Assembly: GCF_001558155.1 (NCBI RefSeq)
Contig: NZ_LOAS01000001.1
Coordinates: forward strand, 186,001-250,000
Direction: 5' to 3'
Length of the DNA stretch: 64,000 bases
Source: Aliiruegeria sabulilitoris
GTDB lineage: Bacteria; Pseudomonadota; Alphaproteobacteria; Rhodobacterales; Rhodobacteraceae
A program made the translations under genes and the position numbers. Below the pieces are notes generated by a model. The model made no database searches, was not told the DNA's origin, and worked only from the letters and a program-made list of their open reading frames with translations. Below are positions 7,702-15,960 of the stretch, one piece after another. The first letter of the stretch is position 1, and every line of letters starts with the position of its first letter.

Positions 7702-8984
7702 TGGGTCTCTGGCTGGTTCCGCTCGCTTTCTTCGGCTTCCTCGCCTTCGGCATGCCGGTGGGTTTCGCCATCGGCGTCGCCGGGATGATCGGCATATTCG
7801 ACATGGGGCCGCGTTTCATGACCATGGCGCCGGACCGGCTCTTTGCCGGGCTGGACCTGTTCCCCTTCCTCGCCATGCCCTTTTTCATCCTCGCCGGTGA
7901 AATCATGAACCGCTCCGGGATCACGCTGGGCCTCGTGAAGCTCGCCGACGCGCTGGTGGGCTGGATGCGGGGCGGCATGGCGCATTCGAACATGGTCGCC
8001 TCGGTGATGTTCGCGGGCCTGACCGGCTCGGCCACCGCCGACAGCGCGGCCTTTGGCAATACGCTGGTGCCGGCGATGCAGAAGGCCGGCTATTCGCGCC
8101 CCTATGCCTGCGCTGTCACCGCCGCGGGTTCGATCATCGGCCCGACCATCCCGCCCTCGACGCTTGCGATCATCTACGGCTCGATCATGGGCGTCTCCAT
8201 CGCCGGGCTCTTCGCCGCCGGCATCCTGCCGGGCCTGCTGATCTGCGCCATCTGCATGGGGGTCATCGCGCTCACGGCCCGGCGAAAGGGCCTGCCCAAG
8301 GGCGAGGGTCGGCCGAGTTTCAAGGGTGTATTGCTCGCCCTGCGCGAAGGCTTCCTCGCCGCGCTCCTGCCGGTCTTCATCCTCGGCTCGATCCTCGGCG
8401 GCTTCGCCACGCCGACCGAGGCCGCCGCCATCGCCGTGGCTTACGCGCTCTTTGTCGGCGGGGTGATCTACCGCGCGCTGAGCTGGTCCGATCTCTACCA
8501 GATCGCCGTGCGCACCACGCGGATCACCGGGGTGATCTTCCTAATCATCGCCTCCGCCTCCATCCTCGGCTGGTGGATGACCTTCAACCGCATCCCGCAG
8601 GCGGTGGCCGAGGGGATGCTGTCGCTCTCCGACAACCCGAATGTGATCATCGGACTGATCCTGATCCTGCTGCTGCTGATCGGGCTTGTGATGGATATCA
8701 ACGCCACGCTGATCATCCTCGCCCCCGTGCTCGCGCCGCTGACGGTCAAGATCGGCATGGACCCGGTGCATGCCGGCATCATGATCATCCTCGCGCTGAA
8801 CATCTCACTGATGACACCACCGGTGGGCGCCTGCCTATTCGTGCTCGCCTCCGTCACCGGCGAAAAGGTCGAGGCGATCACCAGGGAACTCTGGCCCTTC
8901 ATCCTGGCCGAAGTCTCGATCCTGATCGTCATCGCCTTCTGGTCGGACCTGACACTCTTCATTCCCCGGCTGCTCGGGTTGTGA
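7698..8984 (+). CDS. TRAP transporter large permease, DctM-type
   Basis: A 428-residue inner-membrane protein with about 12 hydrophobic segments, the ion-coupled channel of the TRAP system. Characteristic stretches are M-P-F-F-I-L-A-G-E-I-M near residue 60, the G-S-A-T-A-D-S-A-A region near 115 and I-P-P-S-T near 150. The start overlaps the DctQ stop. Together with the adjacent DctP gene the transporter is complete. The associated diaminopropionate ammonia-lyase and carbamoylase genes suggest an amino-acid or ureido-acid substrate, though this is inference. Confidence 0.95.
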   Translation: MMGLWLVPLAFFGFLAFGMPVGFAIGVAGMIGIFDMGPRFMTMAPDRLFAGLDLFPFLAMPFFILAGEIMNRSGITLGLVKLADALVGWMRGGMAHSNMVASVMFAGLTGSATADSAAFGNTLVPAMQKAGYSRPYACAVTAAGSIIGPTIPPSTLAIIYGSIMGVSIAGLFAAGILPGLLICAICMGVIALTARRKGLPKGEGRPSFKGVLLALREGFLAALLPVFILGSILGGFATPTEAAAIAVAYALFVGGVIYRALSWSDLYQIAVRTTRITGVIFLIIASASILGWWMTFNRIPQAVAEGMLSLSDNPNVIIGLILILLLLIGLVMDINATLIILAPVLAPLTVKIGMDPVHAGIMIILALNISLMTPPVGACLFVLASVTGEKVEAITRELWPFILAEVSILIVIAFWSDLTLFIPRLLGL

Positions 8985-9022
8985 GCGGCCCAATCAACTC
9001 CCCAACAGGAAAGGAAACGAGA

Positions 9023-10060
9023 ATGAGCTTTATGAAAACGGCCGCGATCGGCCTTGCGGCTGCACTGACCGCCTCAACGGCTTTCGCCGCCGATGTCACC
9101 ATCCGGCTCGCGCATCTGAACCCAGAGGACCCGTTCCAGAGCCATTCCGGCACCATGGCCGCTGTGTTCAAATCGCTGGTCGAGAGCAATTCCAACGGCG
9201 CCATCGAGGTGCAGCTCTTCCCCAATGGCCAGCTCGGCAAGGACAACGAGGTGATCGACCAGGTCCGTTCCGGCCTCGTCGAGAGCACCATCTCCTCTTC
9301 CGGCGGCATGGCGCAGCACTACCCGCTGGTCGGCGTGTTCGACATTCCCTTCGCCTTCCCCAATATCGGCGTCGCCTCCCAGGTGATGACCAAGGAAAGC
9401 TCCTTCGGCGAGAAATTCGTGGGCGATCTGGAGGCCAAGACCGGCCTCAAGGTGCTCGGCCTGATCGACTCCGGCGGCTTCTTCGCCTTCACCAACTCGA
9501 AAAAGCCCATCGCCTCGGTCGAGGACATGGAGGGCATGCGCATCCGCACCATGACCCTGCCGACGCATGAGGCGATCATCTCCTCGCTCGGTGGTCAGCC
9601 GACGCCGCTGCCCTGGGCCGAGGTCTATACCGCGCTGCAAACGGGCGTGGCGGATGGCCAGATGAACCCGGTGCCGATCATCGCCTTCGCCAAGTTCGAC
9701 GAGGTGCAGAAATACCTCTCGATCACCAACCACGTCATCACGCCCTATATCTGGACGATGAACCCGGATTTCTACGAAGGGCTCTCCGACGAGCACAAGA
9801 CGTTGGTCAACTGGGCCGCCGAAGTCGCCACGGAATCGGGCCGTGCCATGAGCCGGGTGATCGAGGCCTCCGAGAAGGGCCTGCCGCTGTTGGCCGAAAA
9901 GATGGAAGTGAACGTTGTTCCGCCCGCCGAGCAGGCCAAGTTCGCCGAAGTCGCCCAGCCCGCCGTACGTGCCCTGATCGAAGAGCAATATGGCGCGGAA
10001 GGTATCGGAATGCTTGACGCCCTGCTGACCAGCATCGAGGAAGAAAAAGCCGCCTACTGA
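9023..10060 (+). CDS. TRAP transporter substrate-binding protein, DctP-type
   Basis: A 345-residue periplasmic binding protein of the DctP/TAXI class. A Sec signal peptide occupies residues 1-22 (M-S-F-M-K-T ... T-A-F-A, cleavage before A-D-V-T). The DctP fold is recognisable from L-F-P-N-G-Q-L-G-K-D-N-E near residue 73 and G-M-R-I-R-T near 173, where the conserved arginine binds the substrate carboxylate. The ATG at 9023 is chosen because it follows AGGAAAGGAAACGAG and begins the signal peptide; the frame is open upstream but overlaps dctM. The order Q-M-P is the usual one when the binding protein comes last. Confidence 0.93.
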   Translation: MSFMKTAAIGLAAALTASTAFAADVTIRLAHLNPEDPFQSHSGTMAAVFKSLVESNSNGAIEVQLFPNGQLGKDNEVIDQVRSGLVESTISSSGGMAQHYPLVGVFDIPFAFPNIGVASQVMTKESSFGEKFVGDLEAKTGLKVLGLIDSGGFFAFTNSKKPIASVEDMEGMRIRTMTLPTHEAIISSLGGQPTPLPWAEVYTALQTGVADGQMNPVPIIAFAKFDEVQKYLSITNHVITPYIWTMNPDFYEGLSDEHKTLVNWAAEVATESGRAMSRVIEASEKGLPLLAEKMEVNVVPPAEQAKFAEVAQPAVRALIEEQYGAEGIGMLDALLTSIEEEKAAY

Positions 10061-10070
10061 GCGCGGCGTC

Positions 10071-10095
10071 CCCGGGCGGCGCCCTGTCGCCCGGG
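10071..10095 (+). promoter_or_regulatory. Intercistronic hairpin after the TRAP binding-protein gene
   Basis: CCCGGGCG (10071-10078) and CGCCCGGG (10088-10095) form a perfect 8-base stem with a 9-base loop in the 53-base gap before the ammonia-lyase gene. As with the ABC binding protein, a hairpin directly after the binding-protein cistron would stabilise its mRNA and reduce read-through into the enzymes. Confidence 0.5.
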
Positions 10096-10113
10096 CATTT
10101 CCATGGACATCAC

Positions 10114-11334
10114 ATGACCCGAGAACTCACCCGCGCCGAGGGTTCGGCGGACGATTTCACCCTCACGATCAACGCCGCCGCGGACCGCGCCGCGCCCTGG
10201 ACCGCGCGCCAGGACGAGATCCTGAGCGACGCCGCGTTTGCCACCGCGCGCGAGACCATTTCCTCCTGGCCCGGCTATGCCGAAACGCCGCTCCGCGCCC
10301 TGCCCGCCCGCGCCGCCGCGCTCGGTATCGCGGCGCTTCATTTCAAGGATGAAGGCGGGCGTTTCGGGCTGGGCAGCTTCAAGGCGCTCGGCGGGGCCTA
10401 TGCCGTCATCCGCCTGTTGCAGAAACAGGTCGAAACCGCGCTCGGGCACCCGGTGCCGATGGCCGAGATCGTCAGCGGCGCGCATGAGGAGATCACCAAG
10501 GACATCACCGTCTGCTGCGCAACGGACGGCAATCACGGGCGTTCCGTCGCCTGGGGCGCGCAGAGTTTCGGCTGCAAATGCGTGATCTTCATCCACGCCA
10601 CGGTTTCCGAAGGCCGCAAGACGGCGATCGAGGCCTATGGCGCCGAGGTTCGCCGCACCGCCGGAAACTACGATGACAGCGTGCGCGAAGCACAGGAAAC
10701 CGCCGACTGCGAAGGCTGGTTCGTTGTCTCGGACACGTCCTACCCGGGCTATATGGACGTCCCCAAGGACGTGATGCAGGGCTATGAACTGATGGCGGCC
10801 GAGGCCTTCGACGCGCTGGAACAACCGCCCACCCATATTTTCCTGCAAACCGGCGTTGGCGGCATGGCAGCAGCAGTCGCCGCGCAAGCCAAGCGTCGCT
10901 GGGGCGCGGACCGCCCGACCGTCGTTCTGGCCGATCCGGACCTCTCGGCCTGCTGGCTGGAGAGCATCCGGACCGGCGCGCCGACCGCCATCGAGGGCGA
11001 TCTGGACACGATGATGGCTGGCCTCGCCTGTGGCGAGGTCTCGTCGCTTGCTTGGGAGATCCTGGAGACGCATTCCGATGCCGTCATGGCGCTGCCCGAT
11101 TTATCGGCCATCCGGGAGATGCGCATGCTGGCCACCCCGCTGGACGGCGACCCGGCCATCGTCGCCGGTGAAAGCGCCGTTGCCGGGCTCGCGGGCCTTG
11201 CCAACGCGCTCCTGGTGCCGGAAGCGGCCGAGGCGCTCGGGCTTGGCCCGGACTCCCGTGTCCTTGTCTTCGGCACGGAGGGCGCGACGGACCCCGCGCT
11301 CTATCGCGAGATCATGGAAGGAAGCGCTGCATGA
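10114..11334 (+). CDS. dpaL: Diaminopropionate ammonia-lyase
   Basis: A 406-residue PLP enzyme of fold type II that converts D- or L-2,3-diaminopropionate to pyruvate and two ammonia. The sequence matches the DpaL family closely: K-D-E-x-x-R-F-G-L-G-S-F-K with the Schiff-base lysine at about K90, A-T-D-G-N-H-G-R-S-V-A-W near residue 133, Y-D-D-S-V-R around 176, the phosphate-binding G-V-G-G-M-A-A near 247, and M-M-A-G-L-A-C-G-E near 300. It is about 8 residues longer than the E. coli enzyme. It sits between the TRAP transporter and the carbamoylase and overlaps the latter by 4 bases, so the two enzymes are very probably consecutive in one pathway: carbamoyl removal, then deamination. Confidence 0.93.
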   Translation: MTRELTRAEGSADDFTLTINAAADRAAPWTARQDEILSDAAFATARETISSWPGYAETPLRALPARAAALGIAALHFKDEGGRFGLGSFKALGGAYAVIRLLQKQVETALGHPVPMAEIVSGAHEEITKDITVCCATDGNHGRSVAWGAQSFGCKCVIFIHATVSEGRKTAIEAYGAEVRRTAGNYDDSVREAQETADCEGWFVVSDTSYPGYMDVPKDVMQGYELMAAEAFDALEQPPTHIFLQTGVGGMAAAVAAQAKRRWGADRPTVVLADPDLSACWLESIRTGAPTAIEGDLDTMMAGLACGEVSSLAWEILETHSDAVMALPDLSAIREMRMLATPLDGDPAIVAGESAVAGLAGLANALLVPEAAEALGLGPDSRVLVFGTEGATDPALYREIMEGSAA

Positions 11335-12233
11335 GCCGGTCTTTCATCGGCGCCGCTGCCCAGTTGGGCCCCATCGCACGCGACGAGCCGCGCAGCTCGG
11401 CCGTCGCCCGGATGATGCAGATGATGCGCGATGCCAAGGCGCGTGGTGCCGAACTGGTGGTCTTTCCCGAGCTGGCGCTGACCACGTTCTTCCCGCGCTG
11501 GTATATCGAGGACGAGGCCGAGATCGTCGGCTGGTTCGAGACAGAGATGCCGTCCAGGAGCACGCAACCGCTTTTCGATCTCGCGGTGGAGCTCGGGATC
11601 GGCTTCCATCTCGGTTATGCCGAACTGACCCCGCAGGGACGGCGTTTTAACACCGCGATCCTCGTCGACGCGACGGGCAGCATCGTCGGCAAGTATCGCA
11701 AGATCCACCTGCCGGGCCATCAGGAGCACGAAGACTGGCGCCCCTTCCAGCACCTTGAAAAACGGTATTTCGAAAAGGGCGATCTGGGTTTCCCGGTTTT
11801 CGACGCCATAGGCGGCAAACTGGGCATGTGCATCTGCAATGACCGCCGCTGGCCGGAAACCTGGCGGATGCTGGGCCTTGGCGGTGCGGAACTGGTCGTT
11901 CTGGGCTACAACACGCCCCAGCATTATCCGCCCGCGCCGGAGCATGATCACCTGCAATATTTCCACAACGAGTTGTCGATCCAGGCGGGATGCTATCAGA
12001 ACGGGCTCTGGGCGATTGCGACGGCCAAGGCCGGGCGTGAGGAGGGCTGCGACCTGATCGGCGGCAGCGTCATCGTTGCGCCGACAGGCGAGATCCTGGC
12101 GCGGGCTGCCGGCACGGATGACGAGGTCATCACGGCGCGGATAGACCTCGATCGCTGTGGCGAAATCCGCCGGAATGTCTTCGATTTCGCGAAACACCGC
12201 CAGCCGGCCGATTACGGTCGCCTCGTGGAATAG
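11331..12233 (+). CDS. N-carbamoyl-D-amino acid hydrolase
   Basis: A 300-residue nitrilase-superfamily amidase that hydrolyses N-carbamoyl-D-amino acids to the amino acid, CO2 and ammonia. The Glu-Lys-Cys triad is visible: E47 in F-P-E-L-A-L-T-T-F-F, K124 in K-Y-R-K-I-H-L-P-G-H and C169 in C-I-C-N-D-R-R-W-P-E. These stretches and the C-terminus (H-R-Q-P-x-x-Y-G) are nearly those of the well-studied Agrobacterium D-carbamoylases, so the subfamily call is firmer than a generic nitrilase call. It is coupled to dpaL. No hydantoinase gene is in the window. The natural substrate may be a ureido-diaminopropionate rather than a hydantoin product. Confidence 0.92.
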   Translation: MSRSFIGAAAQLGPIARDEPRSSAVARMMQMMRDAKARGAELVVFPELALTTFFPRWYIEDEAEIVGWFETEMPSRSTQPLFDLAVELGIGFHLGYAELTPQGRRFNTAILVDATGSIVGKYRKIHLPGHQEHEDWRPFQHLEKRYFEKGDLGFPVFDAIGGKLGMCICNDRRWPETWRMLGLGGAELVVLGYNTPQHYPPAPEHDHLQYFHNELSIQAGCYQNGLWAIATAKAGREEGCDLIGGSVIVAPTGEILARAAGTDDEVITARIDLDRCGEIRRNVFDFAKHRQPADYGRLVE

Positions 12234-12345
12234 CAATGGCGCCGGCCTTCTGGTTACTACCGCGTTCGCCAACCACTGCCAGAGTCTAGACAGGATCCGG
12301 ATCGGGTTGCCCTTGCAGCAGGCTGCAAGACGAAACGAAAGGCGC

Positions 12346-12379
12346 TCCGGGCGGCGGCCGCAATGGGCCGCCGCCCGGA
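12346..12379 (-). terminator. Strong GC-rich hairpin between convergent operons
   Basis: TCCGGGCGGCGGCC (12346-12359) pairs perfectly over 14 bases with GGCCGCCGCCCGGA (12366-12379), loop of 6. It separates the carbamoylase gene from the convergent respiratory-complex operon. On the minus strand the stem is followed after a few bases by T-rich GCGCCTTTCGTTTCG, so it best fits as the end of the large minus-strand operon, but it can serve both directions. Confidence 0.7.
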
Positions 12380-12489
12380 ACATGGCAGAGATTTCAGAGC
12401 TGTCGCGGGGCGGCCGTTTCAGAAAACGGCGTCCGCGCGCCCTATCGCAACCTTACCGTGCGTCAAAGCGGAGGTGCGGTTCAGCCGCT

Positions 12490-12984
12490 TCAAACGCCAC
12501 CCGAATGGACGATCTCGTAGTAGATCTTTTCCAGTTCCGCCTTGTGCTTGGTCTCTTCGTTCGCAAGGAAGACAAACGCGTCCTTCAACGGGCCTTCCGG
12601 AGCGCTTTCGGCAAGTTCTGTATATTGATCCATGGCCGCGCTTTCCCGCATCAGCGCGTATTGCAGCACGGCCTGATCGTCCGGGTTGGGGCCAAGATCC
12701 GGCGTATGCACACAATCGGAAAACTTGCCATCCGCCACGGGGCGGACAATTTCCGCCGCCATCACCGCCTCGACGTCGGGATTCTTCCCCAGGTTGGAGA
12801 ACAGTTCCACATGTTCCAGCTCTTCCTCGGCCAGTTCTTCCACCAGCCAGCGGATGTTCTTGGACACGTTCGGGATCAACTCGGTGTAGAAACGGTGTGC
12901 GACCTTTTCGAACTCCGTGGCAACGTCGAAGATTTCCCTCACCGTCGCCTTTCCTGACAGTCGCTCCTTGTTCGCCTCGGTCAT
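12490..12984 (-). CDS. Rubrerythrin/ferritin-like diiron protein, last gene of mbx-like operon
   Basis: A 164-residue, predicted four-helix-bundle protein of the ferritin-like superfamily. Two E-x-x-H iron motifs are visible, E55-L-E-H58 in the first half and E-T-K-H near residue 146 in the second, along with the additional helix glutamates (for example E-F-E-K and M-R-E-S), which is the diiron ligand set of rubrerythrins. No rubredoxin-type C-x-x-C domain is present. It overlaps the flavoprotein gene by 4 bases (ATGA) and so belongs to the complex operon. It may remove peroxide or oxygen near the iron-sulfur subunits or accept electrons from the flavoprotein; either role is inference. Confidence 0.8.
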   Translation of the reverse strand: MTEANKERLSGKATVREIFDVATEFEKVAHRFYTELIPNVSKNIRWLVEELAEEELEHVELFSNLGKNPDVEAVMAAEIVRPVADGKFSDCVHTPDLGPNPDDQAVLQYALMRESAAMDQYTELAESAPEGPLKDAFVFLANEETKHKAELEKIYYEIVHSGGV

Positions 12985-14777
12985 TGCATCACCTCCCTTG
13001 CTGCAAATTCTTCCATCACCGTCCGCGCGACGCGATGGCCGTCGGCCACCGCCGTTATCACATCGGGTCCTTTCACCGCGTCACCGGCCGCGAAGAGCCA
13101 GGGTTCCGAGGTCCGGAAAGCATCATCGATGCGAATACGGCCACGGTTCCATTCCAGCGCCTCGGTCAGGGCATCGCCGAGCAGCGACGTGTCGGCGGCC
13201 TGGCCGATGGCCTCGATCACCATGCTACCGGCATGAACACGCTCGTCGTTCTCGTCATAGGCGGGCGCGAACCGGCCTTCGGCGTCGAAGATCGACTTGA
13301 CGTGCCAGGTCCGCAGGCCCGTCACCGCGCCAGACGCGTCGCGCATCACTTCTTGCGGTCCTCGGGCATCGAAGATCTCGACACCTTCCTCCCGGCTCTC
13401 GACGACTTCCTCGGGATCGGCAAGGAAATGATCGATATCCTCGAGTGCGGTGAGGGTGATCCCGACCTCGCCGTACTTGGCCTTCTGCAGCCGGGCCATG
13501 GAGCGGGCGATGTCCATCGCGACGTTGCCGCCACCGATCACCACCAGTTGCTCCGGGACCGGCACCTCTTCGCCATCGGTGATACGGCGCAGCAGGTCTA
13601 CCGCCTTCTCGACACCCGGCCCATCGGTGCCTGGAACGCGGGTCGAGCGGCCCATGTGCAGCCCGATTGCAAGGATCACGGCGTCGTTTTCGCGCTGGAG
13701 TTCCTCCATCATGACGTCGCGGCCAACGCGGCAGCTGGTTTTTATCTCCACGCCCATCGCCTGGATCACGCCGATATCGCGGTCGAGCGCGTCGTAGGGC
13801 AGCCGGTACTCGGGGATGCCATAGCGCATCATCCCGCCGGCATGTTCCAGCGTCTCGTAGACCACGACGCTGGTTCCGGCGCGTGCCAGATCAAAGGCAG
13901 CCGTCAGGCCGGCCGGACCTGCACCGATGATCGCCACCTTGCGACCGTTGGGCTCGGCCGGCTGGCCGATCAGCTCGATGCGGCGATCGAAGGGCACCTC
14001 GTCGATGATGTGGCGCTTGAGCCAACGAATGGCGATCGGGTCGCCCTCGTGCAGCGCGGCACAGGAAGACTCGCATTTGTGGGTGCAGACACGACCGCAG
14101 ACCTCGGAGAACGGGTTGGTCTCGTAGAGAAGCTGCAACCCGCGGTCGTAATCCTGGTCGCGCACGGCGGCGATGTAATCGGGGATGGACATATGCGCCG
14201 GGCAGGTCGCGACGCAAAGACCGCACTCGACGCAACGGTCGGCCTCGAGCACCGCTTCTTCCCGCGTGTACCCGGCGACGATCTCGTCGAAATTGCAGAT
14301 CCGCGCCTCCGGCTCCATCTCTTCCATGTGAATCCGCTCGACACCCGAGAGCGCCCGCTGGCCCTCGCGCTCATAACCCGCGACGTCGTCCTTCCAGTCG
14401 CCGTCGATGCCGGGGATGAAGCGGAACTTGTCGGGGTCGGTATCCACCCATGTGTACTCGTTCGACATCGTGAGCGAGCCGGTCATGCAGACATCGACGC
14501 AGAGCGCGCACCAGCAGCAGCGGCCATAGTCGATCTGCGGGCGCAAACCGGAATCGCCCTTTTCTGGCTCGACTCCTTCAATCGGCACCATGTCGATTGC
14601 CGCATTCTGGCAGATCGTCTCGCAGGTGCCGCAGCCGATGCATTTGTCCATGTCGTTCTGGTGAAAACCGCGATAGCGGTCTGCGCCCGGACGGCCGATA
14701 GGGTTCTTGATCGTGACTGGTTCGTCGAAGACGCGTTTCCAGACGGTGAACGGGGTGAGGACTTCGCGCAGGCCCAT
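12981..14777 (-). CDS. NuoI/MbxN-like ferredoxin fused to GltD/NfnB-type FAD-NAD(P)H oxidoreductase
   Basis: A 598-residue fusion. Residues 1-110 resemble the 2x[4Fe-4S] NuoI subunit of complex I, with C46-C49-C52-C56 and C87-C90-C93-C97, in the place where archaeal mbx operons have the separate ferredoxin subunit. Residues about 150-260 carry the iron-sulfur domain of glutamate-synthase small subunits (C182-C185-C188-C192, then C227, C231, C235, C239). Residues 275-598 have the FAD motif G-A-G-P-A-G (285-290), the NAD(P)H motif G-G-G-N-V-A (415-420) and the C-terminal G-D-A-V-K-G-P-D FAD contact. It should therefore exchange electrons between NAD(P)H or ferredoxin and the membrane complex. 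The start overlaps no upstream gene (3-base gap) and the end overlaps the rubrerythrin gene. Confidence 0.88.
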   Translation of the reverse strand: MGLREVLTPFTVWKRVFDEPVTIKNPIGRPGADRYRGFHQNDMDKCIGCGTCETICQNAAIDMVPIEGVEPEKGDSGLRPQIDYGRCCWCALCVDVCMTGSLTMSNEYTWVDTDPDKFRFIPGIDGDWKDDVAGYEREGQRALSGVERIHMEEMEPEARICNFDEIVAGYTREEAVLEADRCVECGLCVATCPAHMSIPDYIAAVRDQDYDRGLQLLYETNPFSEVCGRVCTHKCESSCAALHEGDPIAIRWLKRHIIDEVPFDRRIELIGQPAEPNGRKVAIIGAGPAGLTAAFDLARAGTSVVVYETLEHAGGMMRYGIPEYRLPYDALDRDIGVIQAMGVEIKTSCRVGRDVMMEELQRENDAVILAIGLHMGRSTRVPGTDGPGVEKAVDLLRRITDGEEVPVPEQLVVIGGGNVAMDIARSMARLQKAKYGEVGITLTALEDIDHFLADPEEVVESREEGVEIFDARGPQEVMRDASGAVTGLRTWHVKSIFDAEGRFAPAYDENDERVHAGSMVIEAIGQAADTSLLGDALTEALEWNRGRIRIDDAFRTSEPWLFAAGDAVKGPDVITAVADGHRVARTVMEEFAAREVMQ

Positions 14778-14780
14778 GGC

Positions 14781-15959
14781 TTACCTCTCGATCTCGGGGG
14801 GATAGGTGTGCAGCGACACCATCAGCGCTGCGACGTCGGAGATGTTCGTTCCCGGAATCATATGTTCCAGAAGCGCCATCGCGTGGGTGTAGCTCGGCCC
14901 TCGCACGTTGATACGGCGCGGGTAGCCCGATCCGTCCGACACGAGGTAGTAGCCGTACTCGCCGCGCGAGCACTCGCCCCTGATGTAGGTCTCGCCGCGC
15001 GGGATCTTCCAATGCAGGACATTGGGGATCTTTGCCATGGCAGGGCCCGTTTTGGGCATCTTGCGCAGGATCTGACGGATCAGATCGATGGAGACCTGCA
15101 CATCCTGCCGGCGCACGTTGGCACGGGCCCAGATGTCGCTGTCAGTATGCGTTACCACGTCGAAATCGAGCTGATCGTAGACGAGATACGGGCTGTCCTT
15201 GCGCAGGTCCTTGGCCACGCCGCCGGCGCGGGCATTGGGACCTGTGACGCCATAAGGTTCGAAGAGCGCAGGGTCGATATAGCCCACGCCTTGCGTCCGG
15301 GTCTTGAAGACAGAGTTGGAGAACATGACCCTGTCGATATCGGCCAAGTAACGCTCAGCGGTGTCGAGTACCTCCTCCATGCGCCCCTCGAACCCCTCGG
15401 GCAGATGCCCGCGAACGCCGCCCGGCAGGATGAACATGTGATAGATCCGAGCGCCGGTCAGTTCCTCGAAACGGTCGAGCATGATGTCGCGCAGATAGGT
15501 CATCCACTGGCCGGTGATGCCAAGACCGAGCGCGCCGCCGATGCCGCCAAGGAACATCATGTAGCTGTTGAAACGGCCCATCTCGAGGATAAGCGTCCGC
15601 ATCCAGTCGGCATATTCCGGCACCTCGATGCCGGCGAGATCCTCGACCGCCGCAGCGTAGCAATACTCGTTGAAGTCAGGCTCCGGCACGCAGACCCGGC
15701 AGACGATGGGGAAGACCTGGATAAAGGTCCGCCGTTCCATCAGCTTCTCGAAACCGCGGTGCAGGTAGCCGACATGGGTCGTACCTTTCACGACCTCGTC
15801 GCCGCAGACGGTCAGTTCGACCGACATGTTGCCCGTGATGCCGGGGTGGTTCGGACCCTGCCAGAGCTTGAGATATTTACCCGTCTCCAGGTCGATCTCG
15901 AGCTTTCCGTCTTCGCCTGCGGCGGGATACTGGCTGCGGTCGGGTTTGAAGCTGAACAT
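14781..15959 (-). CDS. NuoD / group-4 hydrogenase large-subunit-like protein with N-terminal CxxC only
   Basis: A 392-residue homologue of NuoD and of energy-converting hydrogenase large subunits (MbxL position). The conserved H-V-G-Y-L-H-R-G-F-E-K-L (62-73) corresponds to the NuoD quinone/NiFe-cavity loop. C87-R-V-C90 occupies the place of the hydrogenase motif R-I-C-G-I-C, so one ligand pair of a NiFe centre is kept, with Gly replaced by Arg. The C-terminal pair (D-P-C-x-x-C in hydrogenases) is replaced by S-L-H-T-Y-P-P-E-I-E-R. It is therefore neither a standard NuoD nor a NiFe hydrogenase, and fits the energy-converting-hydrogenase-related (Ehr/Mbx) class. It is transcribed after NuoC and separated from the flavoprotein by 3 bases. 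Confidence 0.88.
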   Translation of the reverse strand: MFSFKPDRSQYPAAGEDGKLEIDLETGKYLKLWQGPNHPGITGNMSVELTVCGDEVVKGTTHVGYLHRGFEKLMERRTFIQVFPIVCRVCVPEPDFNEYCYAAAVEDLAGIEVPEYADWMRTLILEMGRFNSYMMFLGGIGGALGLGITGQWMTYLRDIMLDRFEELTGARIYHMFILPGGVRGHLPEGFEGRMEEVLDTAERYLADIDRVMFSNSVFKTRTQGVGYIDPALFEPYGVTGPNARAGGVAKDLRKDSPYLVYDQLDFDVVTHTDSDIWARANVRRQDVQVSIDLIRQILRKMPKTGPAMAKIPNVLHWKIPRGETYIRGECSRGEYGYYLVSDGSGYPRRINVRGPSYTHAMALLEHMIPGTNISDVAALMVSLHTYPPEIER

Positions 15960-15960
15960 G

